DNA of 64,000 nt from Endomychus coccineus (GCA_958510875.1 OY294067.1:233025771-233089770), one strand, 5' to 3'; positions 32,331 through 45,189 are shown, numbered from the stretch's first letter. The notes: generated by a model not told the origin, from the sequence alone. A program made the numbers and translations.

Positions 32331-34191
32331 TTCAGGGTATTCCACGAGAGCCGTTTGTTAGAAGTTTTCGGGGTTAGAAAGAAATTAGAATTCTGAAATT
32401 TTGGGTTCCAGGGTTATCTAAGATTTTCTTTCTTTGCAAAATATTTTCAAGACCATACTACTTCCGGTTACACCGGAAGTCGCCATTAACTTCCTTATGT
32501 TAAATGAAACACCCGGTATATTATTTCATTTTTAGATTCCTGAGAAAATTTCATGGAGAATTCCATCAAGTTTCCCTATACCTATATTCAATTTTTTCTT
32601 AGATATCTTGATATTTGAAAATTTTGACAGATATAGCGCTGTTTGAGCATTGCGCCCTTTAACCAATTTCGATTGGTGGAAAGCGCTTCTAGGGTAAACG
32701 GAAGCACAGGAATGATTCTTTCGAATGCCATATTGACAACTGATTTATCGTATACAGGGTATCCAAAATTTAATGACCAATTACATCATTTTAAAAGTTG
32801 AAAAAGTTCGTTTTTTCGAATGGGACATCCTGTATTTTATTGGATAGTCGGACGCAGAATTTGATTCTGCATCGATTTGCTATGAGATTCTCTATACCTA
32901 TTTCCAGTGGTTTTCTTGTTAATCCATATTTTTATCAAAAGGTGATCAAACACCAAATGTTCTACCAAAATTTAAATGCGGCAAGATATCTGGAGATACT
33001 GAGAGGGTTTGTTAGTGATTTTCTACATGCCTTACCTCCACGTGATAGAGCAAACAGTTGGTATCAGCTTGATGGTGCTCCAGCACATTCCACTATAGCT
33101 GTACACCGGCCATTGTCACTGATGTTCGAGGATCAATGAATTGGCCCGCGAGGACCTTGGAACTGGTTACCCAGATCACCGATTTGACCCCCTTGGATTT
33201 TTACCTCTGGGGTCGCATAAAAGAACTGGTGTACTCTAGACCGGTACAAACTAGAGAGGAAATGTTGAAACGTCTTCACCATGCGCTTACTAATATAAGT
33301 CCAGACGAACTTCGGAGGTCTGTTTCGCGAGGAGTATATGACAGAGTTATTCAGTGTTTGAACCAAAATGGGGGTCATATAGAACAATTATTGTAATTTT
33401 ACATTCTCTTATTATTTTGTGTCATTATGTTCCAATTTTTTGTTTTTATTTTATATTTCGTTCTAAATGTTATGTACTAATGTCATGTTCTAATTAAAGT
33501 AAATTTGTTACCGTTTCATTGATGTTTATTTGGCTTCGAAAGGCAAGCGATGTTTCGGTTTCTGCCAAAATACCACATTAAAATAAAAAATATGGATTAA
33601 CAAGAAAACCACTGGAAATAGGTATAGAGAATGTTATAGCAAATCGATGCTGAATCAAATTCTGCATTCGACCATCTAATAAAATACAGGGTGTCTTATT
33701 TGAAAAAACGAACTTTTTCAACTTTTAAAATGATGTAATTGGTCATTAAATTTTGGATACCCTGTATGCGATAAATGAGTTGTCAATATGGCGTTCGAAA
33801 GAATCATTCCTGTGCTTCCGTCTACCCCCGAAGCATTTTCCACCAATCGAAATTGGTTAAAGGGCGCAATGCTCTAAACAGCGCTACATCTGTCAAAATT
33901 TTCAAAAAAATCAAGATATCTAAGAAAAAATTGAAAATAGGTATAGGGAAACCTGATGGAATCCACTATGAAATTTTCTCAGGAATCTAAAAATGAAATA
34001 ATATACCGGGTGTTATATTTAAAATAAGGAAGTTAATGATGACTTCCGGTATAACAGGAAGTACTATGATCTTGGAAATATTTTGAGAAGAAAGAAAATC
34101 TTGGATAACCCTAGAACCCAAAATTTCAGAATTCTAACTTTTTTCTAACCACGAAAACTTCTAACGAACTGCTCTCGTGGAATACCCTGTA
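32331..34191. mobile_element. Mariner-like element with about 600-bp terminal inverted repeats
   Basis: The left repeat is 32331-32934 and the right 33588-34191; outer ends are TTCAGGGTATTCCACGAGAG and, reversed, TACAGGGTATTCCACGAGAG. TA lies on both sides (32329-32330, 34192-34193). The repeats share blocks such as ACTTCCGGT, ACCAATTTCGATTGGT-like sequence and CAAAATTTAATGACCAATTA. They also contain inner CAGGGTATCC / GACATCCTGTA modules that look like nested smaller ends. The transposase C-terminus lies between them. Confidence 0.85.
32950..33396 (+). pseudogene. Tc1/mariner-superfamily transposase, C-terminal third
   Basis: The plus strand reads ARYLEILRGFVSDFLHALPP, SWYQLDGAPAHSTIAVHR (second catalytic aspartate, QxDGAPAH) and, after one frame change near 33138, TDLTPLDFYLWGRIKELVYS (third acidic residue, PDLxPLDFxLWG), VQTREEMLKRLHHALTNISP and IQCLNQNGGHIEQLL to a stop at 33396. 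This is the same transposase family as at 10331 and 57640, whose C-terminus is GGHFxxLL. The N-terminal two thirds, including HTH and first aspartate, are missing: the left inverted repeat runs directly into the gene. Confidence 0.85.
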
Positions 34192-34555
34192 TAGTCATGT
34201 TTAATGAAGCTATTACATACTTTTCAATATGGAGTATCTGATTAATTACTTAGAAGTTATATTTCCCGTATTGAAGATATTTGGAGTTTTTCTTATAACG
34301 AAGGTGACAGCCGAATGTAAAACTTCTGGCGCCCGTTTCTTCTAGTGCATAACATAAAATTATTGGCTTTTCGGAATACTCAGCACACCCACGTACTCTC
34401 AGTACTAGCCCGGTTTGAGGACTGTCACGTCACGACAGATTTGGGAATTACGAAAATTTAATAAGTTTAAATGTGGTAAGTTGCTGATTTGACAACAATA
34501 TAATATATGACCCCTAATTGAGTACGCAAACTCCAGAACTTTTTGAAACATCATG

Positions 34556-36026
34556 CAAAGGCGTAGCGTGGTTGTGCGCGTCCGGGGGCAGCTATCATAA
34601 TTGCGCACCACTCCCTCCCCCAACCCCTTGATTCTTAACAATATTTATTTTCGGATACAACATTGCCAAATATATTTAATGAAAGAAACAAGAGAACACA
34701 GTTTTTAATAGTTTTAAGTATATTTCTTTTAAACTTACATATATTCATTGAACAATAAATCTAGATATGTATTTTACGCACTTTCATTGATTCAAACGTA
34801 TCAATTATGGGTGATGAATCAATCGATTCGAGAGTCTCTTTCTCTATACTCAACAGAGCTAAGTCCAACAATCTTTGTTGCTCCATTGATGCCAGTAGAT
34901 AGGTTAATATTTACTTTAACTTGCTGAAGGACTGCTCACAACTTGTAATAGATATACGGAGACAGTTAGCAGGATCTGTAACGCAACTCTCAAATTCGGG
35001 AAAACATCTTTACCGTACTGTATAAGAAATCGGAGTAGTTCGATGGGTGTATCGATGACATTTTCCCGTGAACGTAGGAACATTCTGCAGTCAACGATGC
35101 CGTTATACAAGTCAGTGCCGTCAACGTCAGTAGCGTAAGATTCTCCAAAACTTTCACACTGTTTTTCCACGCAATCGAAATCTGAACCACTCATCAACTC
35201 TGCAACATTCAAGAGGAAGCCAAACTTCTTGTTCAGATCACGAAGACGCTGAAACGATTGTCGAACTCAACCTGGAGCCTATCAATATCATCTTCAGCTA
35301 ACTCTCCAGGCATTCATCAACGTCTTCCTCTTCTCTGTTCGACGTTGATTCCCCATCGATCAAATTTTTGTTCCGCGTCTGCAATCGCGGCAATACACAA
35401 ATTGTCTCGAATGTGTGCTAAGTCGTGTTGAAGAGAGTCGAGGTCATTGGCAGCATCTGCAAAATTCATTGCAGGATCTTGCAGTCTTTTTTGAACTCGT
35501 TCAATTCTTCGCAAAACTCGTTCCCAAAAGTAGAGAAGGCTGAGAAGTCGACCGTCATCATTCTGTGTTCAAGGGTTCTCGCTTCATTTCTAGTTTCCGG
35601 CGTCAATTGTGGATTTTCACTCATTTTTTCGAGCACATCCAAAATAGAATCCAGATGTTCAAAGACGACACTGACAGCGTCATACCTAGCACTACATCTG
35701 GCTTGAGATTGCTGTTTCACTGTTCTCTTCACTGCACTTTCCAGCAAGTCCCACCGTATAGTTGACCGAGAGTAGAACACGTACAAAGCCTTTATAGGGC
35801 CGGAGAAAGTGATGACAGATGCCTCTTGATTAGCTGCATGAAGTTACGGGAAGAATGTTATCCTGCTGTTCAGACAGTGCGTGATAAATTTTTATCGTGA
35901 ATTTCCTTTCCGTGAAATTTTTTTCCGACAGATTCTTATAAACTTAGACATTTCCAAATTTGGCGCTCCCCTGGACCAACGCCCGGGGCACTTGTCCCCC
36001 TCTGCCCACCCCTCGCTTCACCACTG
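34556..36026. mobile_element. hAT element, ZMYM1-like transposase lineage
   Basis: The right end reads, reversed, CAGTGGTGAAGCGAGGGG and the left CAAAGGCGTAGCGTGG, both followed inward by C/G-rich CCGGGG and CCCC tracts. The enclosed minus-strand gene is a hAT transposase. Flanking octamers (ACATCATG, ATTAGATG) match only in part, so the target duplication is not proven. Confidence 0.7.
34780..35800 (-). pseudogene. hAT transposase (ZMYM1-like), decayed C-terminal half
   Basis: Minus strand: TIRWDLLESAVKRTVKQQSQ, ARCSARYDAVSVVFEHLDSI (the RWSARxDAVxAL block), NPQLTPETRNEARTLEHRMM, NFADAANDLDSLQHDLAHI, ELLRFLIQYGKDVFPNLRVA and LQILLTVSV, where the family has LRILLTLPVSVASGERSFSKLK. QRLLDLALLSIEKE-like wording follows near 34860. 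Order and motifs match ZMYM1-type hAT transposases (DUF4371 then hAT dimerisation). At least three frameshifts, and the N-terminus is deleted. Confidence 0.75.
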
Positions 36027-36079
36027 ATTAGATGTTGCATTAAAATCCAATTCCAAATTAGCGCATATCTTATTAAATT

Positions 36080-36520
36080 ATAAAGACAAAACAAAGACAA
36101 TTGATAAACTTATTGTCAGGAATGCGATTTATTTTATATAAGGCAGACAGGACGCTTGTCGCCTATTAGGTTTAATGAACATAAAAGATGCTTTTACTTT
36201 CAAAAACAAGTTCCAAATCTGCAGATCATTCTTCCGATAATAATCACTCCTTTCCTGATATAGAGAATTCACACATTCCACATACAGCTCATAAAAGCTC
36301 GAAACAGAGCTAGCGGGAATCTTTGGAAATTTACAATCACAAAAACATTGCGCTACTGATAAATAATAATCAAATATTCACCATTATTTAAAGCTATGTA
36401 ACGTATTTATTCCACGACTTATGTATTTTGTATATCGTCTGAAGATGGTGTAATAACGTTCGAGTAACAGAAGTTTCAAATTAAAATGGTATCAACATGG
36501 TAGTTTGATTTTATAATTTT
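36080..36520 (+). pseudogene. Penelope-like GIY-YIG endonuclease remnant and 3' end
   Basis: The plus strand reads YCQECDLFYIRQTGRLSPIR then FNEHKRCF: a CxxC pair followed by the FYIGQTGR-type start of the GIY-YIG domain with RFNEHKR. After a frame change comes DNNHSFPDIENSHIPHTAHK and RESLEIYNHKNIALLINNN. The 3' tail TCTGAAGATGG then CGAGTAACAGAAG is the same family as at 30585 and 55188. Dead by frameshift. Confidence 0.75.
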
Positions 36521-37438
36521 GAAGTAAAAAGTTCTTTCCGTTACAGTTTGTTAGGCAGTTTATATAAAATAGTTCATGATCTTTATAAAATACTCTCCGG
36601 TTTGATGTGGTAAAACTGTTTTATATCTAAGAATTGCCTGAAATAACTACGGGAGAGGTTATATGATAATTATTGACAATCATAATCTCCAATGAATAGG
36701 CTCTCTGGTTCCATGAAAAATATTTTATTCATTCATCGTCATGTTCTGGAATAACAAAAGTTTTTTTCGAAGCCTGATTACAAATAAGTCAAGTTTGTTA
36801 TTTTCACACTCCAGCTAACTTATTAAATACACTACAATGTCTGTTAACAATTCAATTTGGCACAGACTTTAATACTGCAGAGAAGTCGACAGGTATTAGT
36901 TCCGTACATGAGTAAGAAGAACAGGGACACGGTGGAACCCATGTCTAGGTTTTGTCGTGCGAGAATACAAAAAGGCTCGTATAGTGTTACAATTGCATAC
37001 GTGGCATGTGAGAAGACCATACACCGCCACGCACTTATGCAGACGATGTCATTGATTTGTCTCAAGTTTATTCAGCTAGAAAAATGTCAACCAGCATCTA
37101 TGATGTGGGGTGACTACGTAGAGATTTCATCTTTGTAAGTGACCTAAATAAATAGTGATAAAAAAGTTTTACGGTGAGTATAAGCTCCAAATGTAAAGCT
37201 TTTTCATGCTTCGTCAAGTAAAGAATGCTTTTGTAGCGATAGAGGATACATGATATAAAATGTACACTAATCGTAATAAATATATTGAATAACACCTGAA
37301 GAATATCTACTGTTGTAGTTCAAGTATGAGACACCGTTTGTGTCATAATTATTACTTACTTATATTTTATATATAATATGAATATACAACAGTTTTGAGA
37401 AATAGGTATAAAAATTAAGCTTCGTATATTCGCCAGTG

Positions 37439-37440
<2 letters not shown>
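36521..37440. other. No recognisable feature
   Basis: Overlapping open frames at 36844-37140 on both strands show no family motif. No terminal repeats seen. Confidence 0.35.

Positions 37441-37441
<1 letters not shown>

Positions 37442-37481
<40 letters not shown>
37442..37481. repeat. (TAA)n microsatellite
   Basis: About thirteen TAA units. On the minus strand they directly follow a non-LTR 3' UTR (GTCTTATTTATTGGATAATA), so they are its (TTA)n tail. Confidence 0.9.
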
Positions 37482-38537
37482 TTTTATTATCCAATAAATA
37501 AGACAGAAAAGGAATACAAAAAAGACAAAATGATGCAGAGAAATACGAAGATGATACTTGCTTTGGAAAGCATTATTATACTAGATTCGAAAAGTAACAA
37601 ATATAAATTATGACTATAACCCAGTATCTACTATACTTATTCATGGATTTTAAATTAGGAAATTGAAGGAAATGAGCAAAACTTTATGGATCATATGTTA
37701 TTATAGATGTCAAGTACTCAGAAACACTGTAAAATACATGCTCTTGCAAAAGTTCATTAACTCCCTTTTTAAACTCACTTAAGTTAGCATCATCTTTCAG
37801 CGACTGCGGAAGGTTGTTGAACATCTTTATGCCCATGTATCGTGAACTTTCTTCATACAGGGACATCTTATGCTGAGATATCAACAGGTCTGCTCGGCCT
37901 CTAGTAGGATAAGTATGATTGAAATCATTGCATTATATATTCTGATATATATCAAAAGTTGCTTTATACATATACATGGAAGGGGTAGTAATTGCAATTT
38001 TCGGAAAATGTTTCTACATGAGGTTCTTCTATTTGCTCCTACCATACTTCTTACTGCAAGCTTCTGCGTTAGGAAGACTCGGTCCGATTTAGATGCAGAT
38101 CCCCAGAATATAATGCCATACGAACATCTTGGATAGAACTGTGCATAATAATAGGATAGTAGTATGCATCTACTTGTAAGACTGTGCAACCTCCTCAAAG
38201 CATAGCACATAGTTGAATTTGCTACATAACATGTCAATGTGAGCATCCCAGTTCAAAGCGTTATCTTTACATAGCCCCAGAAAACGTACAGTCTGAACTT
38301 GCCTCAAAAAATGTCCGAGAATTTTTGAGAGACAACTCTCATTGTAGTTCATTGCACGAAGTGTAAAATTAATGAGAACACCAGCAAGCGTGTGTCAGAT
38401 GCAGTGCTTAACATTGAATTATCATCCGCAAACATCGTTAGAATCCCTTGCTTCAGTACCATTGGCAAATCATTAATAAATAACAAGAAAAAAAGGGGTA
38501 CCTGAAATTATGTTTGGCAGCACCGTTCCATAGCACA
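37482..38537 (-). pseudogene. Non-LTR reverse transcriptase, C-terminal part with 3' UTR
   Basis: Minus strand: GTPFFLVIY (end of motif B), a decayed ADD region near 38420, VQTVRFLGLCKDNALNWDAH then IDMLCSKFNYVLCF (38300-38190), YAQFYPRCSYGIIFWGSASK and VFLTQKLAVRSMVGANRRTS (38110-38030), ending SLYEESSRYMGIKMFNNLPQ and EYLTSI near 37700. This is the CR1/Jockey-type RT thumb and tail. The upstream part is replaced at 38540 by a mariner. Confidence 0.85.
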
Positions 38538-38539
38538 TA

Positions 38540-39740
38540 TTGTAAAAGGTCAAAAGATCCTGAAAAATGAAACAAGGAATGATTTGTTTCGTCAAAACTT
38601 TTTTTATTTCCCAACATAATCTCCTTGTAGCCCGATACACATCGTCCAACGTTTCTCTAATCTTTCGATCCATTCGAAATAATACAATTTCGGTAGTATT
38701 TTAAAATAGGCGATTGTTTCAGCGATGGATCGTTGGAGGCAAATCCGGAGAATATGGTGGATGATAAACCAATTCGTAGAGGAATTCATGCAATTTTGCC
38801 ATTGCGACTGCGTACCTGTGGCCGGTGCGTTGTCTTTGTGTAAGAACACTTTTTTCAGCCAAATGCGGCAGCTTTCGCTGCAAATCGCTGTCGAATCGAT
38901 GCAACATCTGCATAATATACGCCGGGGATCGTTTTGCCGTTTCCAAGGTAATCGATATGGACGATCCGTGTGCATCTCAGAAAATTGTCGCAATGACTTT
39001 CCCGATAAGCCCACTTTGGCCTTTTTCGGCTTCGATTCGCCAGGATGAGTTCACTGTTTCGGCTGTTCTTTGATCTCTGGTTTGTTGTGATGAATCCATG
39101 TTTCGTTCACGGATACGAAACGGTCCGAAAACTTTTTTTGTCGCGCTTGAACGTCGCCAAACACTTCTTTGAAGTTGTCACATGGTCGAGCTTGTTGTCA
39201 ACAGAGAACACATGCGGCACCCTCTGGCAGAAAGTTTTCTCATATTCAAAAATGTATGCAAAATGTTCCGTACCCGTTCGGTTGAGATGCTCATAGCGGC
39301 AGCAATCTCGTGCACTTTGATTCGCTGATCGTCCAATATCATGCATTGATTTTATCGACGATTTCTGGCGTTGTAACCTCAATTGGACGACCAGAATGTT
39401 TGGCTTACTTTGTGGTCATTCTCCCACAACGACACTCAGTAAACCACTTGTGAATCGTTCCAATCGATGGTGAAGAGTCATCATAATATTTAACAAGCGA
39501 TGTTTGGTTTGCGTTCTGTTTTTTTCACGCAAGAAATGATGTTCAATCAATATGCGAAACTCACTTTCTTCCATTTCTTCAAAAGTCTTCAATGTTGCTT
39601 GCTTTCGATGGGTGTCAAAATAGAGCTGAATGACATATTAGTCTGAAAATTTTAATGCGTTCTTGTTGAAAATGTCATATGAGATTTTCGATTGAGGAGC
39701 AATCTGTTTTATTTTTCAGGGACTTTTCACCTTGCCCTTG
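38540..39740. mobile_element. Mariner element, copy 2
   Basis: The right end GACTTTTCACCTTGCCCTTG is followed by TA (39741-39742). The left end AAGGTCAAAAGATCCTGAAA is a decayed form of the family end and follows a TA at 38538-38539. Same family and same transposase orientation as copies 1 and 3. Confidence 0.85.
38604..39574 (-). pseudogene. Mariner transposase, nearly full length but frameshifted
   Basis: It starts at 39574 with MEESEFRILIEHHFLREKN. Then RTGTEHFAYIFEYEKTFCQR, KLDHVTTSKKCLATFKRDKK, a stretch with decayed catalytic VDETW, GLSGKSLRQ, ETAKRSPAYIMQMLHRFDSD, LPHLAEK, VFLHKDNAPATGTQSQW (second aspartate, HxDNAPAH-like), YHPPYSPDLPP (third aspartate) and RLEKRWTMCIGLQGDYV at the C-terminus. 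Length fits the usual 345 residues, but several frame changes kill it. Confidence 0.88.
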
Positions 39741-39742
39741 TA

Positions 39743-42105
39743 CAACAATTGTAAAGTATTAACAATAACTCTTGACGATCCACTGTTGGTACATTTTTCA
39801 TCTAAGCTACTAAGGTACGGCAATTATTCTCAAGTTTATTTGAATATTCAGGCAGAATGCGCATGTCTGATTCAAACTTATGTGTACGTGCTACTTCGCA
39901 ATTTCGAGCCAGTTCAAAGAAAAACTGTTTAACTGTCATTTCATGACATATAGAAGCGAATACTAAAATATATGAGACTCATTTTGAATATACGAGATCT
40001 GGTGATATTATTTAATCACCAACAGTATGGAGGAGAGACAGTAAGGAAACTTGGTAATTTATAGACGTATTTGTCAAATCACTGACGTTAGGTCTTAGAA
40101 AAGTAATAAGTTCATATTAAAGGAAGATATAACATTATTTAATTCGATCTGCTATAACATTCAATTTCCAGGTTGTTTCTAATTTATCATTTTTGTCATC
40201 TGTATATAACGTTTTCAAAAGACTGGGTAATTTGTCAGTATACTGCAAAGCTGTTTGAGAATGTATTTTTTGATTTGTCTCATTGTCATATTTATTAACT
40301 TGCATAATTGTTTTCCTAGATCTTCTTGTAATATTTGAATTCCCATAGTTGTTATATTTTAAACATTGTGATCATCAAAATTCAAATTGGAATGTTTTTT
40401 CCAAACATTATTATTTGTATTTAGATTTAGGCAGATACTTTTCACCTGCTGATTCGGTTCCCAACAACAAATAATTATAATACACAATATTATTTACTAT
40501 TACAGAATTAAACAATTATAATTCTGGTACAGATTACCTAATCTGTATGGTTACGAATTAGACACTCTCTCGAAAATTGAGAATTAATAGGTAGATTCGT
40601 TGACCTTTCGCCCAAACAGGATTTTGTGGATACCTTTATTTTGATGACCTCATCATAATGCTGGATAGTAATTTGATCCATGGTTCTATGATAGGAGATG
40701 ATATATAGTTTTCGTAAAACGTGAATTTTTCGAAGAAACTAAAATACACATCGAAATGCTATAGATAAAATCAATGAAAAATAGGAATGACAGTCTAGTC
40801 CCTCAAAAGCCCGATTATAATTTTTTGAGTCAGAAGTAGGTACTACTCGAGTTGGAAAAATTAAACAATTTATCGAAAAACGGTATGAAGTTTATATACT
40901 TCGCTATAGTAGCACTTGGGTGCTATTTCTCAGTTGTTAGATAACTCAATAAAAAATTTTATCTCATATCATTTACTACACCTAGATATTGAACACAATC
41001 CGTTGGCATTGCAAAACATTTTGTTCTAATTTCCAGCCAGTCGTAAGGGGTACAAGTTGTAGGGAACTTGTATTTTGCACAGCATAAATGAGTGATGTTC
41101 TCAGACATATTTACTAATAATATTGTTCGTGTAATTCAATTGAAGAAACAAAAACAAAATTACCTGTCACAAATAGGAATTCATATTATATCTTCTGTTG
41201 AGGTAAGAGGTGCAGTAATGTCCATTCTTGAGCAAAACCTGAAATATTGTCTATTGTTATGATTATAGCAAGAATACGGAATTGGAAGTAATTTCAGAAA
41301 TATTATCACCTTTTTTCTGTTCTGTGAGTCGAGCTTTCACCAATTCATCATCACACATTATTCAAAATTCAAATGAACACGAAACGAGACTGTAAGATTA
41401 ATAATAACAACAGAATACAAAAGACGTTGTTGAATTATCGATGATGATGATTGATGAATGTCAAACTCATTTTATAATATAGGCCAGTGCTTTGTACATC
41501 CTGACATTGTTCTATAAATCGCCAATTGGCGTTGCCAAACATAATTGCAGGTATACTACCAGACTGACGAATATACGAAGCTAAAGTTTTATGTATATTT
41601 CTCACAACTTTTTTACATTTATATTTTACAATCCATATATTATATAGAGGATATCAATATAATATTTGGAAAATTTGTCGATGTATATTATGTACATTCC
41701 ATTTACACATACACAGATATATTTTAGAATGTTTAAAATATAAATAAGTAATAAATATTATACAAACGTCGCCTCATACTTAAGCTTCATATTTATTTTC
41801 AGTAAAGGACTGTATTGATGGGTTCGCCTTTCACCTTAGTTTGATGTTCAACCTAACATTCCATACACAGGAATTTCAACATCAAAAATATTCCTATATT
41901 TAAAACCAGAAGAGGAGATAAAAATGCTGTTATAAATTACACACAAATTTCGCTAAACTGTTGATTCTCGAAATTATTCAAAATTGTATGCTAGAAGACA
42001 ATAAAAGAAGTACAAAAATTTCACGTTTTCAACATTGGTTAATGATCACAGACCAAATGTCACTACTCTTGGTAGCTTTACACAACATATTTGAAATGTT
42101 TTGGA
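39743..42105. other. No recognisable feature
   Basis: About 2.4 kb of AT-rich DNA without recognised proteins, terminal repeats or RNA genes. Open frames at 39732-39932 and 41545-41727 show no family motifs. Confidence 0.35.
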
Positions 42106-42109
42106 CAAA

Positions 42110-42310
42110 CTCGGTTTGATAATGTAATATTTACGATTCCTGCAAGACATTTGATACTTTAGATTCTAACCATTCTACCATATGGATTTTGCTATATAAT
42201 ACTTTGATTTGTACAGTTTACAGGATTTGAAGGAAAAAATGCATCCTTGTCATATAGTTGAACAGTTTTCGAGATACCTCCGAAATAGAACATGCTCAAT
42301 TCTTCCAATA
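42110..42310 (+). pseudogene. Possible very decayed non-LTR RT fragment
   Basis: The plus strand reads KTFDTLDSNHSTI and, in another frame, VEQFSRYLRNRTCSI, recalling RT motif A (KAFDTLDHxxL) followed by WFxSYLxNRxQ. The distance between the two blocks is about right. Nothing else of an RT can be followed, so this is tentative. Confidence 0.35.
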
Positions 42311-42479
42311 TTTTTCAAAAATTTTCAGTACGTAGAAGTTAAATATAATTATTGTGAAATGCATCTTCTATTGGCATTATTTCAACAATCTGGAGGATTT
42401 ATTAGTAGTGAGGTTTTTACATTGAATATAAACGAAAATGGACACAGGTGCTCACATGAAAATATGAGTCGTTAACTCG

Positions 42480-43800
42480 TCACACTCTAAGCGGAGATCA
42501 TGGAAGCTCATCCGGTCAAATCTGGCGGTAAACAGTGTCCACGCCTCACTAATTTCTGCCCCCCGCCTCCAATTGTTAACCGCGAACACCGCTCTAGTAA
42601 CGTATATGAAATGCTATGTCTTTTCATATTTATAGGGTTTTCATCCTTTCTTGGACGAGTTACAATTGATTAAATTGTCGACAATTTATATAAATTACAG
42701 TCATCTTTAGAATTGAATGACGCTCTCTCCAGAAAAAAAAAAGAAATTATTATCAAGTCAACGCGTTATTCAAACAAAGTCAGTCGAGACCCTTATTGAA
42801 GGATAAAGTGAGAGACATATTCACCAAGGGATAACAAAATACCAATTCCGTAATCTAGAGATTTTGAAACGAAAGCTATTGATACTGGGACGATCTCACG
42901 ATCAAATGAGTAACTTTCACTTTCACCGCTACTTAGTGAAGGGAGTAATTATCTTGGAGTTGATATAAATGTCTTAGAATTTGATATACATAATTCATCA
43001 TCAAGCAAGCTGATATTACTTTTGTTCTCATTCATGCAACCGGTTTTTGGAATTTAGTTCAGAACATAAGGATATACACTTCCAACTAAATTATATTCAT
43101 GAACAAACTAAATTTCAATTTTCATATACAGAGGAAGAAGGAAGACAATGCTTGATACATGACTGTTTCGAATCTGGAAGAAAGATGAACGAATACAACA
43201 TAATTTGAGTGGAGAGAGTGAGTATGAGAGACAAAATATGTTTAATTTCAATACGGGAACAGGAAAGTTTCTACAACGAGTTCGCCAATATCATTCAGCG
43301 CAAACAGCAGAGGATTAGTTGAATAATGTGATTTATTACAGAGATATCGGGAGGGCTATGCATTAGCAACCCTCGCAAACTAATTAATACGTTCTTACTA
43401 ACCTTTTAATCATAATTGGATAACTATCATAAGCTGCTGAATTCAGATCACATCTGCCGGGCTGTTTTAAACTTATAACGTCTTGTTAATTAAGTTTGCT
43501 CTGTTTCTAGGGGAATTATTTAATCCAAGACTTTGTTCCCTCGTTTGTTTTCAAATTCTCTTAAGTTTATTCCATCTATAACAATCTGCATTGGAATAAT
43601 AATTATACAAATTCAAGTCAGGATTGGGTAAATTAAGCAAAATTGAATCGTGATCGTGATTGTGTAAACGATTCAGAATGATACTTCAAATTATCAAAAT
43701 GGAAATACGTATTGAACAGTCTAATTTGGTTGTGAGACGTTGTTCCTCCCTATTCATATCATGAATATGATAAAATAAATGCATTGGATGAATAACGAAC
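42480..43800. other. No recognisable feature
   Basis: No gene or element identified on either strand. Confidence 0.35.
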
Positions 43801-43809
43801 ACATTTTCG

Positions 43810-44660
43810 TGTTAGCAGTCAATATGAAGAGGTTTCTCTAGATCGAACAGTGACAATACATTTATGAGTTCCAGAAAGCTGTTTCGCTTTTCCCACAGGT
43901 TCATCGGTGAAACGAGTGGGACGATGAAGTGATCATTCGACCATCTCCGCCAGCGGTGTAGACACTTCATTTGGAAATGTTGGAGAACCAAGTGATCCAA
44001 ACGTTATCTACCAGAATATAGATGTTATTTATACAGGAAAAAATACATTACGAAAATGTTTAAAAAATATCTTATGAGCTATAAATATACCATTATAGCA
44101 ACTTATTGGTGATAATATGATGAATTGAAATAGTTCTATTGACATAAGTTTGCGGCAACTCTTCTTGTCGTAGCTTGTATGGTCAGGTGGAATGATTCCA
44201 ACTGAATGGGTTCTCTCAAATGCTCTAGTTCTGATGTTGTCAGCTCTGTTCTTTTCCATCCACACACCGAAGCATATCTCAATACAGGTTTCAATATTGT
44301 TCCGAAGATTCACATCATGATATTTGAACTGAGCCTCCAGTTCACAACTAGACGGTCACAGTAGATTGTAATTATGTTCTCCCAGTTGTTGTTTCTAAAA
44401 AAGTTATTGTCTATGATGGCTCCTAGATATTGACCTCCTAAAGTCTTTAGTGGGTTCTTAGAGAAAACAGTTCTCTTAGGGTTTATGTTAATATTCATGT
44501 CTGTGTTGCTGCTCCATTTATTTATAGCAGTCGTGCTAATTGGGTTAAGTTCATCAGAGGGTTCAACATTTTTCTTTGACGATTATGAATATGTCGTTGG
44601 TATAGCCAATCATGTAACATCTTTAGTAAGCTACTTCCCCCAGGAGGAAGAGTACTCACA
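43810..44660 (-). pseudogene. R1/Jockey-type RT and start of RNase H, decayed
   Basis: Minus strand: GYTNDIFIIVKEK (from YADDxxIIVKGK) and LTQLARLLINKWSSNTDMNI then INPKRTVF (44560-44460), LKTLGGQYLGAIIDNNFF then NWENIITIYCDRLVVNWRLS (44430-44340), IFGTILKPVLRYASVCGWKR and TELTTSELE (44320-44240). Further down, WSNDHFIVPLVSPMNLWEKR resembles the entry into RNase H. The WGLSPxIMxWIYxTILxPxLxYASxVWW block is typical of R1/Jockey RTs. No intact frame. Confidence 0.7.
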
Positions 44661-45189
44661 GAGACATTGATTGTAGTAATAATGATGAATTTGATTAGCA
44701 GTTTGAACAGTTACAAATTAATAATAATATGATTGAAAACACAAGTTGTATACATTTACACCTGATCGTGATTAAAAACAAACAAAAAATCAATTGAACA
44801 TAATTATTTAATAACCAAACTGAGACATGAGCATTAATGTTAATTGCTGTAGTACGTTATAAATTAATGTAATAACTAAATAAGTATTAGGTATTAGTGT
44901 TAATATAGCTGGAGTATTAAATCATAAATTACATTTATAATTCGGATTAATTTTATAATTGATTTTTTTGCTTGCTTTTATCCAGTAAGAAGCCTTTCAA
45001 TTCCACTTTTTTTACTTACTTTTATTTGTTCTGGAATGGAGATAAAGCATGTAGGTCCTAGATATAACCAGCAGCGTTGATAGGTAATTGTACTAAGTTC
45101 AGGTACATCTAATTTAATTTAACCATTTTGCCTATTACTGTATTCATCAGTATTTCTTAGGGTTAAAAGAATATATTTTGAAAGTTGAT

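Noticed and set aside
34548..36034. 8-bp target duplication for the ZMYM1-like hAT
   Set aside because: ACATCATG and ATTAGATG agree at only four positions, so I do not claim it.
36844..37138. Overlapping open frames on both strands
   Set aside because: No similarity to any family I know and no splice or codon-use support.
37442..37481. (TAA)n run considered as a stand-alone microsatellite of interest
   Set aside because: It is simply the 3' tail of the adjoining non-LTR retrotransposon.
38719..39073. Several open frames on both strands between 38.7 and 39.1 kb
   Set aside because: All fall within the mariner transposase and are frame-shifted parts or antisense shadows of it.
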